Made by a program: the position numbers and the translations under genes
Shown here: piece by piece, positions 1-8,953 of the stretch
How positions within the stretch are numbered: position 1 is the first letter of the stretch
How the letters are laid out: the number at the start of each line of letters is the position of its first letter
Assembly (NCBI RefSeq): GCF_003477525.1
Contig: NZ_QUDO01000003.1
Location: forward strand, 1-64,000
Source: Ruminococcus sp. AF41-9
GTDB taxonomy: Bacteria; Bacillota; Clostridia; Lachnospirales; Lachnospiraceae
Direction: 5' to 3'
Length of the DNA: 64,000 bases
Notes under the pieces: generated by a model
Told to the model about the DNA's origin: nothing
Databases searched by the model: none
Seen by the model: only the letters and a program-made list of their open reading frames with translations

Positions 1-456
1 TAAAATGTCCGATTATCCATTTTTCATTCCACAAGTCGTGCTCTTCGCGAATTCTTCCTTGTTTTGGTTCAAGGTTGCGAACGAGCACCGCGAGTTTCGC
101 AATTACCTATATAAACCTGTCTTATTTTTTACTTATCTGACCTGATTCTGCTCTTTCTTGCGCCTTATCTGTCTATAGAATACGTTCTTTCCAAAACATT
201 TTCAATTCTCTTTTTGCTTTGTTTTTTAGAAATCTTGCTGTACAAATCAAATTGTGATATTATATAAAAAATGTTATCGAAAATTTTGAAAGGAATTCTG
301 TTTTTGATTATAATACTCTATATTTTTTTATCTTTCAAAGTTTTTATGCATTTAGTCCAATCATAGCAACTAAATGCAGAACAGATTCCCTCTATTATTT
401 TTGTTCACTTTTTTGCATTAGACAAAATCACTAAATTATGGAGGAGGAACTTTTTT
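1..456. other. Non-coding leader region before the AraC gene
   Basis: No convincing gene is visible. The stretch is AT-rich, especially from about 240 on, and has short inverted motifs around 40-110 that contain TTCGCAA-like words resembling the dispersed repeat family found elsewhere in this window. A purine-rich ribosome binding site (GGAGGAGG, about 441-448) precedes the ATG at 457. Promoter elements cannot be assigned with confidence. Confidence 0.5.
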
Positions 457-1295
457 ATGAGTACACATTCTCTTCGCTTCAGCCCTGAAGATACTGCTCC
501 ACAGGAGGTCACACTTCTGAATGCATCTTCTTCCCTCTATGAAGGTGACTGGTCAAGCATTCCCCACTCCCATGCCTTTACCGAATTATTCTATGTGCGG
601 GACGGACAGGGGGAATTCCTGCTTGAAGACAAAATCTACCCCATCTCAAAAGATGACCTGATCATTGTTAACCCTCACATTAATCATACTGAAATTTCCA
701 GAGAAAATCCTCCTCTCAGCTATTTCACAGTGGGAGTAGACGGACTATCCTTCTCTTTTAATGATCAGAAAGAATATCGTATCTTTAACTGCAGAAAAAA
801 GAAAACAGATCTGCTTTTTTACTTTAACTCCCTGTTCCAGGAACTGGACAATCAGTCTGAAGGATATGAAAAAATCTGCATATATATGCTTAATATCCTG
901 ATCCTTCAACTTCGGCGAATTACAGATTCTCCTTTCGAACTGATCACAGCACAACATCCAAGCAGGGAATGTGCAAATATCAAACGTTTTCTTGATTCTA
1001 ATTACGGAGAAAACATCTCTCTTGATCATCTGTCTGCCATCAGCACCTGAACAAGTATTATCTCAGCCATGAATTTACTAAATATTATGGGATTTCTCCT
1101 ATGAACTATCTAAACCGAAAGCGGATTGAGGTATGTAAAGAGCTTCTGGAAAATACTGATTACGGGATTTCAGATATTGCGCATCTCACAGGATTCTCCT
1201 CTCAGAGTTATCTCTCCCAGAGCTTTCGCAAATCCTGTGGCATGACTGCAGGAACTTACCGTAAACTTAAGAAAAAAAGAAAGGATCCTATTTAA
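457..1295 (+). CDS. AraC-family transcriptional regulator, frame broken by one missing base near 1045
   Basis: Likely a sugar-responsive DNA-binding activator. The first part (457-1050) has an N-terminal cupin-type sensor domain (HSHAFTELFYV, DDLIIVNPHINHTE). The second part (about 1051-1295) carries the tandem helix-turn-helix domain, including YGISDIAHLTGFSSQSYLSQ. The two parts are in different frames; adding one C at about 1045 (AGCACC to AGCCACC) restores the expected HLNKYYLSHEFTKYYGISP linker and gives a 279-residue protein of normal family length. As written, the DNA-binding half is lost. A strong GGAGG site precedes the start. It ends 4 bases before the FliB-like gene, so the two are probably co-transcribed. 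Its targets are unknown; the glucan locus nearby is a candidate. Family call firm; frameshift as sequencing error is inferred. Confidence 0.85.
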
Positions 1296-1299
1296 TATC

Positions 1300-2502
1300 A
1301 TGCAATACACATTTCCAAACTACTATAAAGAATTTTCCTGCATTGCAGGAGCCTGTCCGGATACCTGCTGCGCAGGATGGCAGATCGTGATTGACGATCA
1401 GACACTGAAGAAGTACCAGCACTTTAAAGGTCCGTTCCGCAATCGCCTGCACAATGATATTGACTGGAAACAACATGTTTTCCGCCAGTATAACAGACGC
1501 TGTGCTTTTCTCAACGAAGAAAACCTGTGTGATATCTACACAGAAGCAGGACCGGAAATGTTCTGCAGAACCTGCAGAAATTATCCTAGACATATTGAAG
1601 AATTTGAAGGTCTGCGTGAGATTTCCCTGTCGCTCTCCTGTCCGGAGGCAGCAAGAATTTTACTTTCCCAAAAAGAAAAGGTACACTTTATCACAAAAGA
1701 AAAAAAGACAAAAGAAGAAGTCTATGATGACTTTGATTATTTCCTGTTCACTGCACTTATGGACACCCGTGATATGCTTATAGATATCATCCAGGACAGA
1801 GCTGTACCCATGCAGAAACGTCTGTGGAAACTTCTGGCTGCTGCACATGATTTCCAGTTATGTGTAAATAAAAATGAACTCTTTAAATGGGAAGAAATGC
1901 GAAAACGACATGAAGATTCCGGATACGGAGATAGATTTTGCAGCAAAATTTACTCTCGTATAAATGCAGATAACATAGAAAACAGTTCTGCTGCATCTGC
2001 CTGCGCAAATACACCAGAACAATTATTAAAAAAAATGTGGAAAACTGTTGTCCCGGAAATGGAGGTTCTGCGCCCGGGATGGCAGGAATACTTAAAGAAT
2101 TGTCTGACTCCACTGTATAATGGAAATACAGATTCGCAGTCTGAGTCCGGAAATCTTTATTCCTGGCAGAAAAGTGAATTTGATTTCTCTTATCCGGACT
2201 GGCAGATTCAGGAGGAACAGCTTCTTGTTTACTGGATCTATACCTATTTCTGCGGTGCAGTTTATGATGATGAGATCTTCGCCAAGGTGAAAATGGCAGT
2301 TGTGTGCACCCTGTTCATCCATGAATTAAATGTGGGAACCTATCTGAAAAACAACCGGCAGTTTAAGCTGGATGATCAGATCCGTATCTGTTATCAGTTT
2401 TCAAGAGAACTGGAACACTCAGATCTTAACCTGAACAGATTTGAAGAATTAATGTCTGAAAAAGAGATTTTCTCCTTTGAAAATCTGCTGAAAATCTGCT
2501 GA
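1300..2502 (+). CDS. FliB-like lysine N-methylase family protein (flagellin lysine-N-methylase type)
   Basis: This 400-residue protein matches the FliB family by its cysteine pattern: CIAGACPDTCCAGW at the N-terminus, then CAFL.....LCDIY and FCRTCRNYPR further on, and a conserved SCPEA motif. In enterobacteria FliB methylates flagellin lysines; the cysteines are thought to hold an iron-sulfur or metal centre, as in the YkgJ proteins. No flagellar gene is visible in this window, so the substrate may differ. It starts 4 bases after the AraC gene, with its AAAGGA ribosome site inside that gene's end, pointing to a shared transcript. A rho-independent terminator follows at 2535. The family call is good; the substrate is unknown. 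Confidence 0.8.
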   Translation: MQYTFPNYYKEFSCIAGACPDTCCAGWQIVIDDQTLKKYQHFKGPFRNRLHNDIDWKQHVFRQYNRRCAFLNEENLCDIYTEAGPEMFCRTCRNYPRHIEEFEGLREISLSLSCPEAARILLSQKEKVHFITKEKKTKEEVYDDFDYFLFTALMDTRDMLIDIIQDRAVPMQKRLWKLLAAAHDFQLCVNKNELFKWEEMRKRHEDSGYGDRFCSKIYSRINADNIENSSAASACANTPEQLLKKMWKTVVPEMEVLRPGWQEYLKNCLTPLYNGNTDSQSESGNLYSWQKSEFDFSYPDWQIQEEQLLVYWIYTYFCGAVYDDEIFAKVKMAVVCTLFIHELNVGTYLKNNRQFKLDDQIRICYQFSRELEHSDLNLNRFEELMSEKEIFSFENLLKIC

Positions 2503-2534
2503 TGCAAATAAAAAATCCAGTTATTATGAGCACT

Positions 2535-2574
2535 AAATCAATCGGAAGGCCTCTGATGGTCTTCCGATTGATTT
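2535..2574. terminator. Terminator between FliB-like gene and GH3 gene
   Basis: A nearly perfect 17-pair stem (left arm AAATCAATCGGAAGGCC, with one G-T pair) around a 6-base loop, followed on the plus strand by ATTTTAATAATTAAT. The convergent GH3 gene ends about 90 bases further on, so the hairpin may serve both directions. Confidence 0.75.
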
Positions 2575-2664
2575 TAATAATTAATATTGTCCTCTCATTA
2601 CTGTATTTTCAGCATATACCAGAATTCTATCTGTTTTCATTTAGAGCATGTTTGAAAAATCATT

Positions 2665-5163
2665 TCAACAATCTGTACGCTCTAATCTACGGATCATAGA
2701 TACCAGATGTCCGGCACAATTTCGGATTTCTTCTTCTGTAAGTTTACCTTCTTTATATGCCTGGCGAATATTCTTATCATCATCCGGATTTCCGGGCATG
2801 ATAATGTCATTGCCTGCTGCCACACATTTCCATGGAACGCTTCCATTTTCCGGAACTGTTGTGTTCCAGTCTGACATAATTGCTCCGTCAAATCCCCATT
2901 CTTTTCTGGCAACTGTCATGCACAGATCTTTGCTGTTCGCCGCATGAATACCGTTGATAAGATTATAGGAAGTCATAATTGAAACAGGATTTCCTTCTTT
3001 TACTGCAATTTCAAATCCGCGGAGATAGATTTCTCTGAGCGCACGTTCGGATACACAGGAGTCAACACCCATGCGGTTATCTTCCTGATTATTGCATGCA
3101 AAATGCTTGATTGTTACGCCACATCCTGACTTGCTCTGAACACCTCGGGTCACTGCTGCTGCCAGCATCCCTGACAGATATGGATCTTCTGAATAATATT
3201 CATAATTTCTTCCACATAATGGATTTCTGTGGATATTCATGCCTGGTGCAAGCCACAGATTCACATGAAATTCTTCCATTTCTTCTGCGATTGCTTTTCC
3301 AAACTCTGTCATAAGATCTGTATCCCAGGTCTGTGCCAGTGCTGTTCCTACCGGAAAAGCAGTACAGTACTGATAATAAGTATCTGCATTCTCATGATGC
3401 ACACCAGGTTCCAGAATTCCATTTTCCAGTGAACCAAGAACTCCCATTTCATAGATGCTGTCTGTCTCTTTATCTACCTCATACCACTGTCTGAGGCGGA
3501 TTCCTGCCGGACCGTCTGCCATAACAAGAGACGGGATTCCATCCTCCTCCAGAGCACCACTGGTCTCACCTGCTGATCCCGGTACGCGGATTCCCGCTGC
3601 ACCCAGAGTGCTAATATTCTCTGAAATTTTTCCATAAAGCAGAGGAATCAGTTCTTCAGCAGATCTGCCTTCCAGAACAGAAAACAATCTCTTTTCTTCC
3701 TCTGTCAGGTTTTCCTGATTTTCCCCGTCATTTTCTGATTTTTCCGGCAACATTACAGGTTTAAAACAATATTGCGGCACCTGTGCTGTTTTCAGTTCTT
3801 TCTCCTGCTGCACAAGTTTTTCTCTGAGTTCTTCTGTCATATGAATTTGTCTCAGTTCTTCCTGCAGCGGACAAATTGCATCCGTATGCTCCAACACTGA
3901 AGTATCTGAAATTACCAGAACCGCTTCCTGTTCCAGTTTATCAGAACTGTTTCCGATCAGGATACCATAGCTGCCTTTTTCTATTATCCATGTATGTGTT
4001 TCCTCGCAGAAAGAAGCCAGCTGTTTCTGTGAAATTTCTACGATAAGTGTCTGCGTTTCCTCCGGTTTCAGAAGTCTGGTCTTCGCAAATCCGGCTAGTC
4101 TTTTATACTCCTTTTCCAGTCCTGTCTGCGGAAGTGTAACATAAATCTGTACTACTTCTTTACCTGCATATTTCTTTCCCGTATTTGTAACCTGAACTTC
4201 TGCTCTGAGCTTACCTTCTTCCATATTCATCCCACAGCATTTGATTTCAAACGAAGTATAAGAAAGACCAAATCCAAACGGAAACAGTACTTTTTTATCA
4301 AAACTGTCAAAATATCTGTAACCTACAAAAATACCTTCTCTGTATTCTTCTTTTTCCAGATTTCCGTTCAGATATCCATATTCTTCTGATACCGGATAAT
4401 CCTCATAGCGTCTTGCCCAGGTTGTTGTCAGTTTACCGCCCGGCACTTCTTTTCCCAGAAGTACATCAGCCAGGGCATCTCCCCCTTCCTGACCAAGCTG
4501 AGAAATATTTAAGATTCCTTTTATATTGTCTGTCTGTTCCAGAATATCTGTCAGCTCCACAGGACCACCTGCATTAAGAATAAGGATCACAGGTTTGTTC
4601 ATTTCTGCAAGATAACGTAAATCTTCCTCTTCTCTCTCGCTTAAATAGTAATCTCCCTTTACTCTGCGGCGGTCTTTTCCTTCTCCTGAAATACGACTGA
4701 TCACATAAATCACCACATCAGCTTCACAGATATCTTCCTCTGTCACCTTACGTCCCAGCGGCATTGCAAAAGGATTCTCTGCATAGGCATCAAAAGGATT
4801 ATCTACTTTCTTAGCTTCTTCCAGAACTTTTTCTTTCCACGCCTCTCTCGCCTGCTCATAGCGATTGTGATAATCGCTGATCCAGTCTTCGCTTACAATT
4901 TTTACTCCTGCTTCTTTCAGTCCCTGATAAATAGAAATATTCTTTCTGTTGTTAACATCTCCAGAACCAATTCCACCCTTTACGGTTTTCTCTGCTCCAT
5001 ACCCAAGAAGTGCAGCAGCTGTATCTTTCTTTAATGGAAGGATTCCTTCATTTTTCAGCAGAACAATGCCTTCTGACGCCGCTTTTCTGGCAAGCTTTCC
5101 ATGCATCAGTTCTCTCTCTGACGGCTGTTCTTCTCTAGTTCCACTGTAAATCCATTTCTTCAT
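2665..5163 (-). CDS. Glycoside hydrolase family 3 beta-glucosidase with reversed domain order
   Basis: An 832-residue enzyme expected to release glucose from beta-glucosides or cello-oligosaccharides. The domain order is swapped: the alpha/beta (GH3 C) domain comes first (SEGIVLLKNEGILPL, about residues 32-46), then a fibronectin-III-like part (about 310-430), and the catalytic TIM barrel comes last (about 540-815). The nucleophile motif GAIMSDW puts the catalytic aspartate at about residue 765, and KHFACNNQE is the usual barrel motif. Reversed GH3 enzymes are known from Ruminococcus albus and Butyrivibrio. No signal peptide is visible, so it acts inside the cell on imported sugar. It is the last gene of the SBP-permease-permease operon, which starts near 8.6 kb. 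Confidence 0.92.
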   Translation of the reverse strand: MKKWIYSGTREEQPSERELMHGKLARKAASEGIVLLKNEGILPLKKDTAAALLGYGAEKTVKGGIGSGDVNNRKNISIYQGLKEAGVKIVSEDWISDYHNRYEQAREAWKEKVLEEAKKVDNPFDAYAENPFAMPLGRKVTEEDICEADVVIYVISRISGEGKDRRRVKGDYYLSEREEEDLRYLAEMNKPVILILNAGGPVELTDILEQTDNIKGILNISQLGQEGGDALADVLLGKEVPGGKLTTTWARRYEDYPVSEEYGYLNGNLEKEEYREGIFVGYRYFDSFDKKVLFPFGFGLSYTSFEIKCCGMNMEEGKLRAEVQVTNTGKKYAGKEVVQIYVTLPQTGLEKEYKRLAGFAKTRLLKPEETQTLIVEISQKQLASFCEETHTWIIEKGSYGILIGNSSDKLEQEAVLVISDTSVLEHTDAICPLQEELRQIHMTEELREKLVQQEKELKTAQVPQYCFKPVMLPEKSENDGENQENLTEEEKRLFSVLEGRSAEELIPLLYGKISENISTLGAAGIRVPGSAGETSGALEEDGIPSLVMADGPAGIRLRQWYEVDKETDSIYEMGVLGSLENGILEPGVHHENADTYYQYCTAFPVGTALAQTWDTDLMTEFGKAIAEEMEEFHVNLWLAPGMNIHRNPLCGRNYEYYSEDPYLSGMLAAAVTRGVQSKSGCGVTIKHFACNNQEDNRMGVDSCVSERALREIYLRGFEIAVKEGNPVSIMTSYNLINGIHAANSKDLCMTVARKEWGFDGAIMSDWNTTVPENGSVPWKCVAAGNDIIMPGNPDDDKNIRQAYKEGKLTEEEIRNCAGHLVSMIRRLERTDC

Positions 5164-5203
5164 ATAATTATACTCCTGTTTTTAATATTATAATTCTCAT
5201 GAA

Positions 5204-5239
5204 AAGAACCTCCATAGCATTCTCTCTATGGGGGTTCTT
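5204..5239 (-). terminator. Intra-operon hairpin between permease and GH3 gene
   Basis: A 13-14-pair stem (AAGAACCCCCATAG against CTATGGAGGTTCTT on the minus strand) followed by TTTTCAT. It lies between the second permease and the GH3 gene. The short T run suggests partial termination or an mRNA-stabilising end that sets the ratio of transporter to enzyme. Confidence 0.55.
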
Positions 5240-5247
5240 AATTCTCA

Positions 5248-6093
5248 TTATTCTTTTACACCACCAAGTGTTACACCTGCAATAATGTATTTGGATAAAA
5301 GCAGATATACAATAATGATTGGCACGATCGCAACAGTGATCATCATGTAAATTTTACCCATATCAAAGTTCATATAATCAGCACCACGCAGAGTTGCAAT
5401 CAGGATCGGCACTGTCATTTTGCTCTTTGACTGAATGATCAGGGCAGGAACGAAGTAATTGTTCCAGGATCCTACGAAAGTAAAGATTGCCTGTACTGCT
5501 ACTGCCGGTTTCATGATCGGAAGTACAATACTGTTAAAGGTTCTGAATTCTCCGGAGCCATCAATTCTTGCCGCTTCCACAAGGGATAAAGGAAGGGAAG
5601 ACTGAAGGTAACTGTACATAAAGTAAAAGACTGCCGGAGATGCAATGGATGGAATGATCAGCGGAAGTAAAGAGTCATACATTCCCATCTTTGTGATCAG
5701 TCGTAAAAATCCCATTGCTGTTACCTGTGTAGGCATAACAAGAATTGCCATAATAAAGGTAAAAGCTGCTTTCTTCATTTTAAAATCATAAGCATATAGA
5801 CCATAAGCTGTCAAAGAAGAAAAATATGTACAAAGTGCAGCACTGCAGGAAGATACAACAACACTGTTAAGAATACCGCGGAACATCGGGAAACTTCCGT
5901 CATTTGCCACATTCTTCAGATTCTCAAGAAAATATTTTCCGGGAAGTGCTGAAAATCCTTTCTGCAGATCCGCATGGGAACGTGTTGCATTTACAATCAG
6001 AATGTAAAAGAAAAACAGACATAGGAAGGATAAAAAGATCAGCACAAGATGAACAAAAATACTGCGCACACGACCTGATGTATTTGATTTCAT
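5248..6093 (-). CDS. Carbohydrate ABC transporter permease, MalG type
   Basis: A 281-residue inner-membrane permease with about six membrane helices. The EAA loop that docks the ATPase is visible as EAARIDGSGEFRTFNSIVLPIMKP. The first helix (about residues 12-35) follows a short basic N-terminus. It begins 3 bases after the upstream permease and pairs with it to form the transport channel. No ATPase gene is present in the locus, so a shared MsmK-type ATPase encoded elsewhere is expected, as is usual for sugar importers of this class in Firmicutes. Substrate by context: beta-glucosides or cello-oligosaccharides. Confidence 0.92.
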   Translation of the reverse strand: MKSNTSGRVRSIFVHLVLIFLSFLCLFFFYILIVNATRSHADLQKGFSALPGKYFLENLKNVANDGSFPMFRGILNSVVVSSCSAALCTYFSSLTAYGLYAYDFKMKKAAFTFIMAILVMPTQVTAMGFLRLITKMGMYDSLLPLIIPSIASPAVFYFMYSYLQSSLPLSLVEAARIDGSGEFRTFNSIVLPIMKPAVAVQAIFTFVGSWNNYFVPALIIQSKSKMTVPILIATLRGADYMNFDMGKIYMMITVAIVPIIIVYLLLSKYIIAGVTLGGVKE

Positions 6094-6096
6094 AGT

Positions 6097-7050
6097 TTAT
6101 CTCCTCCTTCTTTCTTCTTTTGCTTTTTTCTTTGCAGCTTTCTTGGAACCGTCCGGGTCTGTGTCATTTGTCATCTTATATACGATCATACATAAAATAC
6201 CGCTGACAATAAACAGATATACGGACAGTGCACCTGCCATACCATAGTTCTTGCTCTTTAAGTGGCTGTTCAGGAACATGATCAGAGTCATAGATGTACG
6301 GTCCGGATTTCCCTGTCCATTTGTAAGAATCTGAGGAACATCGAACATCTGAAGACCACCGATGATAGATGTGATCAGTGTATAAGCAAGGATCGGACGG
6401 ATCAGCGGCAGTGTGATATAGAAAAATCTCTTGATACTGTTACAGCCATCCAGTTCAGATGCTTCAAAAATATCCATACTGATACCCATAACAGCAGCCA
6501 TCAGCATAATTGTTGTATTACCAAACCACATCAGGAAGTTCATAAATCCGATCAGAGATCTGGTTCCGATTACAGAACCCAGGAAATCTATCGGTTTTTT
6601 AACCCATCCCAGAGACATCAGAATAGAGTTAATCGGTCCGTTGGTAGAGAACATGGTAAAGAACAATAATGCAAATGCAGAAGCCATGATCAGGTTAGGA
6701 AGATAAATAACAACCTTGAAAAACTGCTGTCCATGGATCTTCAGACGCGCATCTGTAAACCAGCATGCCAGAACCAGTGCGATCACGATCTGCGGTACAA
6801 ATCCGATTACCCACAGAATCAGTGTATTAGCACTGTATTTGAACATATCTGACTTCAACAGACTCAGATAGTTTGCCATTCCAATAAAATTCGGTCCGAT
6901 TTCTTTAATTCCTGAACGATAATATTCATAGAAACTATAACGTACAGTATCTACCAGTGGAATCAAAGAAAAGATTAAAAAAGTTATAAAAAATGGAAGG
7001 ATAAAGATGTATCCCCATTTTGCATAGCTGATGCTTTTCTTTTTTTTCAT
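6097..7050 (-). CDS. Carbohydrate ABC transporter permease, MalF type
   Basis: A 317-residue permease with about six membrane helices (first at about residues 13-33) and an EAA loop reading EASELDGCNSIKRFFYITLPLIRP. The C-terminus is lysine/arginine-rich (GSKKAAKKKAKEERRRR), which fits a cytoplasmic tail. It is the partner of the following MalG-type permease, only 3 bases away. A strong hairpin (7081-7113) separates it from the upstream binding-protein gene, a usual device for making more binding protein than channel. Confidence 0.92.
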   Translation of the reverse strand: MKKKKSISYAKWGYIFILPFFITFLIFSLIPLVDTVRYSFYEYYRSGIKEIGPNFIGMANYLSLLKSDMFKYSANTLILWVIGFVPQIVIALVLACWFTDARLKIHGQQFFKVVIYLPNLIMASAFALLFFTMFSTNGPINSILMSLGWVKKPIDFLGSVIGTRSLIGFMNFLMWFGNTTIMLMAAVMGISMDIFEASELDGCNSIKRFFYITLPLIRPILAYTLITSIIGGLQMFDVPQILTNGQGNPDRTSMTLIMFLNSHLKSKNYGMAGALSVYLFIVSGILCMIVYKMTNDTDPDGSKKAAKKKAKEERRRR

Positions 7051-7080
7051 AGTTCAGCATTCCTTCCTTTACATATTAGC

Positions 7081-7113
7081 GCCAGACACACATCGCGTTC
7101 ATGTGTGTCTGGC
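7081..7113. terminator. Hairpin between binding-protein gene and permease genes
   Basis: A perfect 11-pair stem, GCCAGACACAC against GTGTGTCTGGC, with an 11-base loop and no strong T run. It sits in the 131-base gap after the solute-binding protein gene. It most likely acts as a 3-prime stabiliser or weak attenuator rather than a full terminator. Confidence 0.6.
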
Positions 7114-7181
7114 AAATACAAATGCATCTGTACAGGTTATTTACACCTGAAACTTTTTAACTGTCAATTCAAAAGCGTTTA

Positions 7182-8543
7182 TTATTCAGCCCAGTTAACT
7201 TCCTGGATTTCCGGATAACGTTCTTTGATTGCTGTTTCAAAGTTTGATTTTGCTTTGTCATAGTCTACCTGACCCTGGAAGTAATCGCTGAAAGCGTTCT
7301 GGAGCAGTTCTACACATCCCTGGTCATAAGCAGAAAGTGGTGCGATCTTGATGTTCTCTGCAACCGGTGCGAAATATTCAAATGGATTCTGTCCGCCAAG
7401 GAAGTCAGATGCGAAAGTATCATCTGTTGCAACTTCCTGCATACCACTCTTTGTATTTGTAAAGTCAGAATAATCTTTGGAAATCTTTAATAAATTGTCC
7501 TTATTTCCTGTCAGTGCAAGAATGATATCTTTTGCATGTTCCGGATTATCTGTTCCTGTTGCTGCATGGATGTAAGAACCGCCCCAATTGTATTCCTGTG
7601 GTGGATTTGTAACAGCCCATTCTCCGTCTTCTCCATCCCAGTTTGGTTTCAATGTAAAGTCAATTCCCCATGCCGGGAAGAGGAATGCAAATACTTTGGA
7701 TTCAGATCCCATAGCTTTGTTCCAGTCATCATTCCACTGACCTTTTACAGTTTTGTTCAGGTATCCTGCATCCAGCCATTCTTTGGAATCTTTGATCCAG
7801 TTCATTACCTGCTGGTCTACATTAACAGTTGTTGCACCGTCTTCTACCCATGGCTGGGAAATGCTGTTTCCATACAGTCTGAATGTATCAGCATAAGAAG
7901 CAAATGTGTAATATCCTTTTGCTTTCAGTTCTTCAGCTGTAGCTTTTGCTGTATCCCAGTCTTTCATTTTCTTGCCTACTTCTTCAGGATCGTCGGTTCC
8001 GAACACATCTTTGGCAATATCACGACGATATACAAGAAGTCCAGGGCAGCACTGCCATGTAGATCCTCTCTGTACTCCATCTGCATCAGATGCAGTTGTT
8101 TTTGTAAAGTCATACTGATCTGCAAGATCTTTGTCAGGATCAATTCCAAGATCTGTCAGAGGCATTGCCACATCCGCTGCTGCATCTGTATATTTGTATA
8201 CATAATCTGTTTCTGATAAGAAGATATCTACCTTATCATCTGCTGATGCATCAGCCTGATTCATAAGAGCTTCATCAAGTTTCTGCTGATAAACACCATC
8301 CTGATTTGGATTTATGATCCAGTGAATTTCTGTTCCATCGTTTAATGTTGTTACTGTTCCGTCTTTGGATGTTTCTTTTACTTCAGGATATACTGCTTCC
8401 AGACGCTGACGGAATTCATCATTCCAGGAATAAATATTGATTACTTTTCCTTCTTCATCTGCATGTACGATTGTAGCGGTTCCGCCCATTGTACCTGCAA
8501 TTACGGATGCTGTAAGTAAAACAGCTAATGCTTTCTTTTTCAT
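7182..8543 (-). CDS. Extracellular sugar-binding protein of an ABC importer
   Basis: About 453 residues; captures sugar outside the cell and delivers it to the two permeases. I place the start at 8543 (MKKKALAVLL) because an AGGAGGG ribosome site lies just upstream and a signal peptide follows at once (hydrophobic stretch to about residue 25, then VHA-DEEG). The reading frame is open further upstream but without a ribosome site. There is no lipobox cysteine at the cleavage point, which is unusual for a Gram-positive binding protein that is normally lipid-anchored; it may be held by the transporter or anchored another way. Aromatic-rich body (WQCCPG, WNDDWNKAMG) fits a carbohydrate binder. First gene of the minus-strand operon. 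Confidence 0.88.
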   Translation of the reverse strand: MKKKALAVLLTASVIAGTMGGTATIVHADEEGKVINIYSWNDEFRQRLEAVYPEVKETSKDGTVTTLNDGTEIHWIINPNQDGVYQQKLDEALMNQADASADDKVDIFLSETDYVYKYTDAAADVAMPLTDLGIDPDKDLADQYDFTKTTASDADGVQRGSTWQCCPGLLVYRRDIAKDVFGTDDPEEVGKKMKDWDTAKATAEELKAKGYYTFASYADTFRLYGNSISQPWVEDGATTVNVDQQVMNWIKDSKEWLDAGYLNKTVKGQWNDDWNKAMGSESKVFAFLFPAWGIDFTLKPNWDGEDGEWAVTNPPQEYNWGGSYIHAATGTDNPEHAKDIILALTGNKDNLLKISKDYSDFTNTKSGMQEVATDDTFASDFLGGQNPFEYFAPVAENIKIAPLSAYDQGCVELLQNAFSDYFQGQVDYDKAKSNFETAIKERYPEIQEVNWAE

Positions 8544-8953
8544 TAAAAAAGCCCTCCTTTTTCTTTTTTTCTCTTTGTGAGTTTCTTGCCTCACCTGATG
8601 TATCAGATTATAGCTTAAGCTGCTTTTCGGGTATATTATAATTTCCACCAAAATGTCAGATTCATGACCTCATTGTGTTCTTTTTATATACAGACAGATT
8701 TTGTCATTTAATAAGGAAATCTTTCTTAAAATCATAATCTTTCTGTTTTTTTATTAGTATTTTTGTATAAAAAGTACCATTTTTCTATAAATCAGCCAAA
8801 TGAATATTCGCAATCTGATTCATTACCTGCTCATATATTTTTCTGAAATTGTGTTATTTTATGTCATGATTCTGATACTTACTTCATGTTTCTTATTTCC
8901 GAAAGATCTCATTTCCGATATAATTTCCATACAATATTTATGGAAGGAGAAAA
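8544..8953. promoter_or_regulatory. Divergent control region between importer operon and phosphorylase genes
   Basis: This 410-base region must hold promoters for both directions. On the plus strand TATAAT at 8919-8924 is a good -10 box, but the matching -35 position (TTTCCG) is poor, as expected for a promoter that needs an AraC-type activator; two copies of ATTTCCGA nearby (about 8896 and 8911) could be part of an operator. On the minus strand TATAAT words lie at 8608-8613 and 8635-8640. A degenerate copy of the dispersed repeat (ATATTCGCAATCTGATTC) lies at about 8800-8835. The phosphorylase gene has a GGAAGGAG ribosome site. Confidence 0.5.

Noticed and set aside
2502-2699. A 65-codon frame after the FliB-like gene
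   Set aside because: It overlaps the terminator hairpin and the end of the GH3 gene and has no ribosome site.
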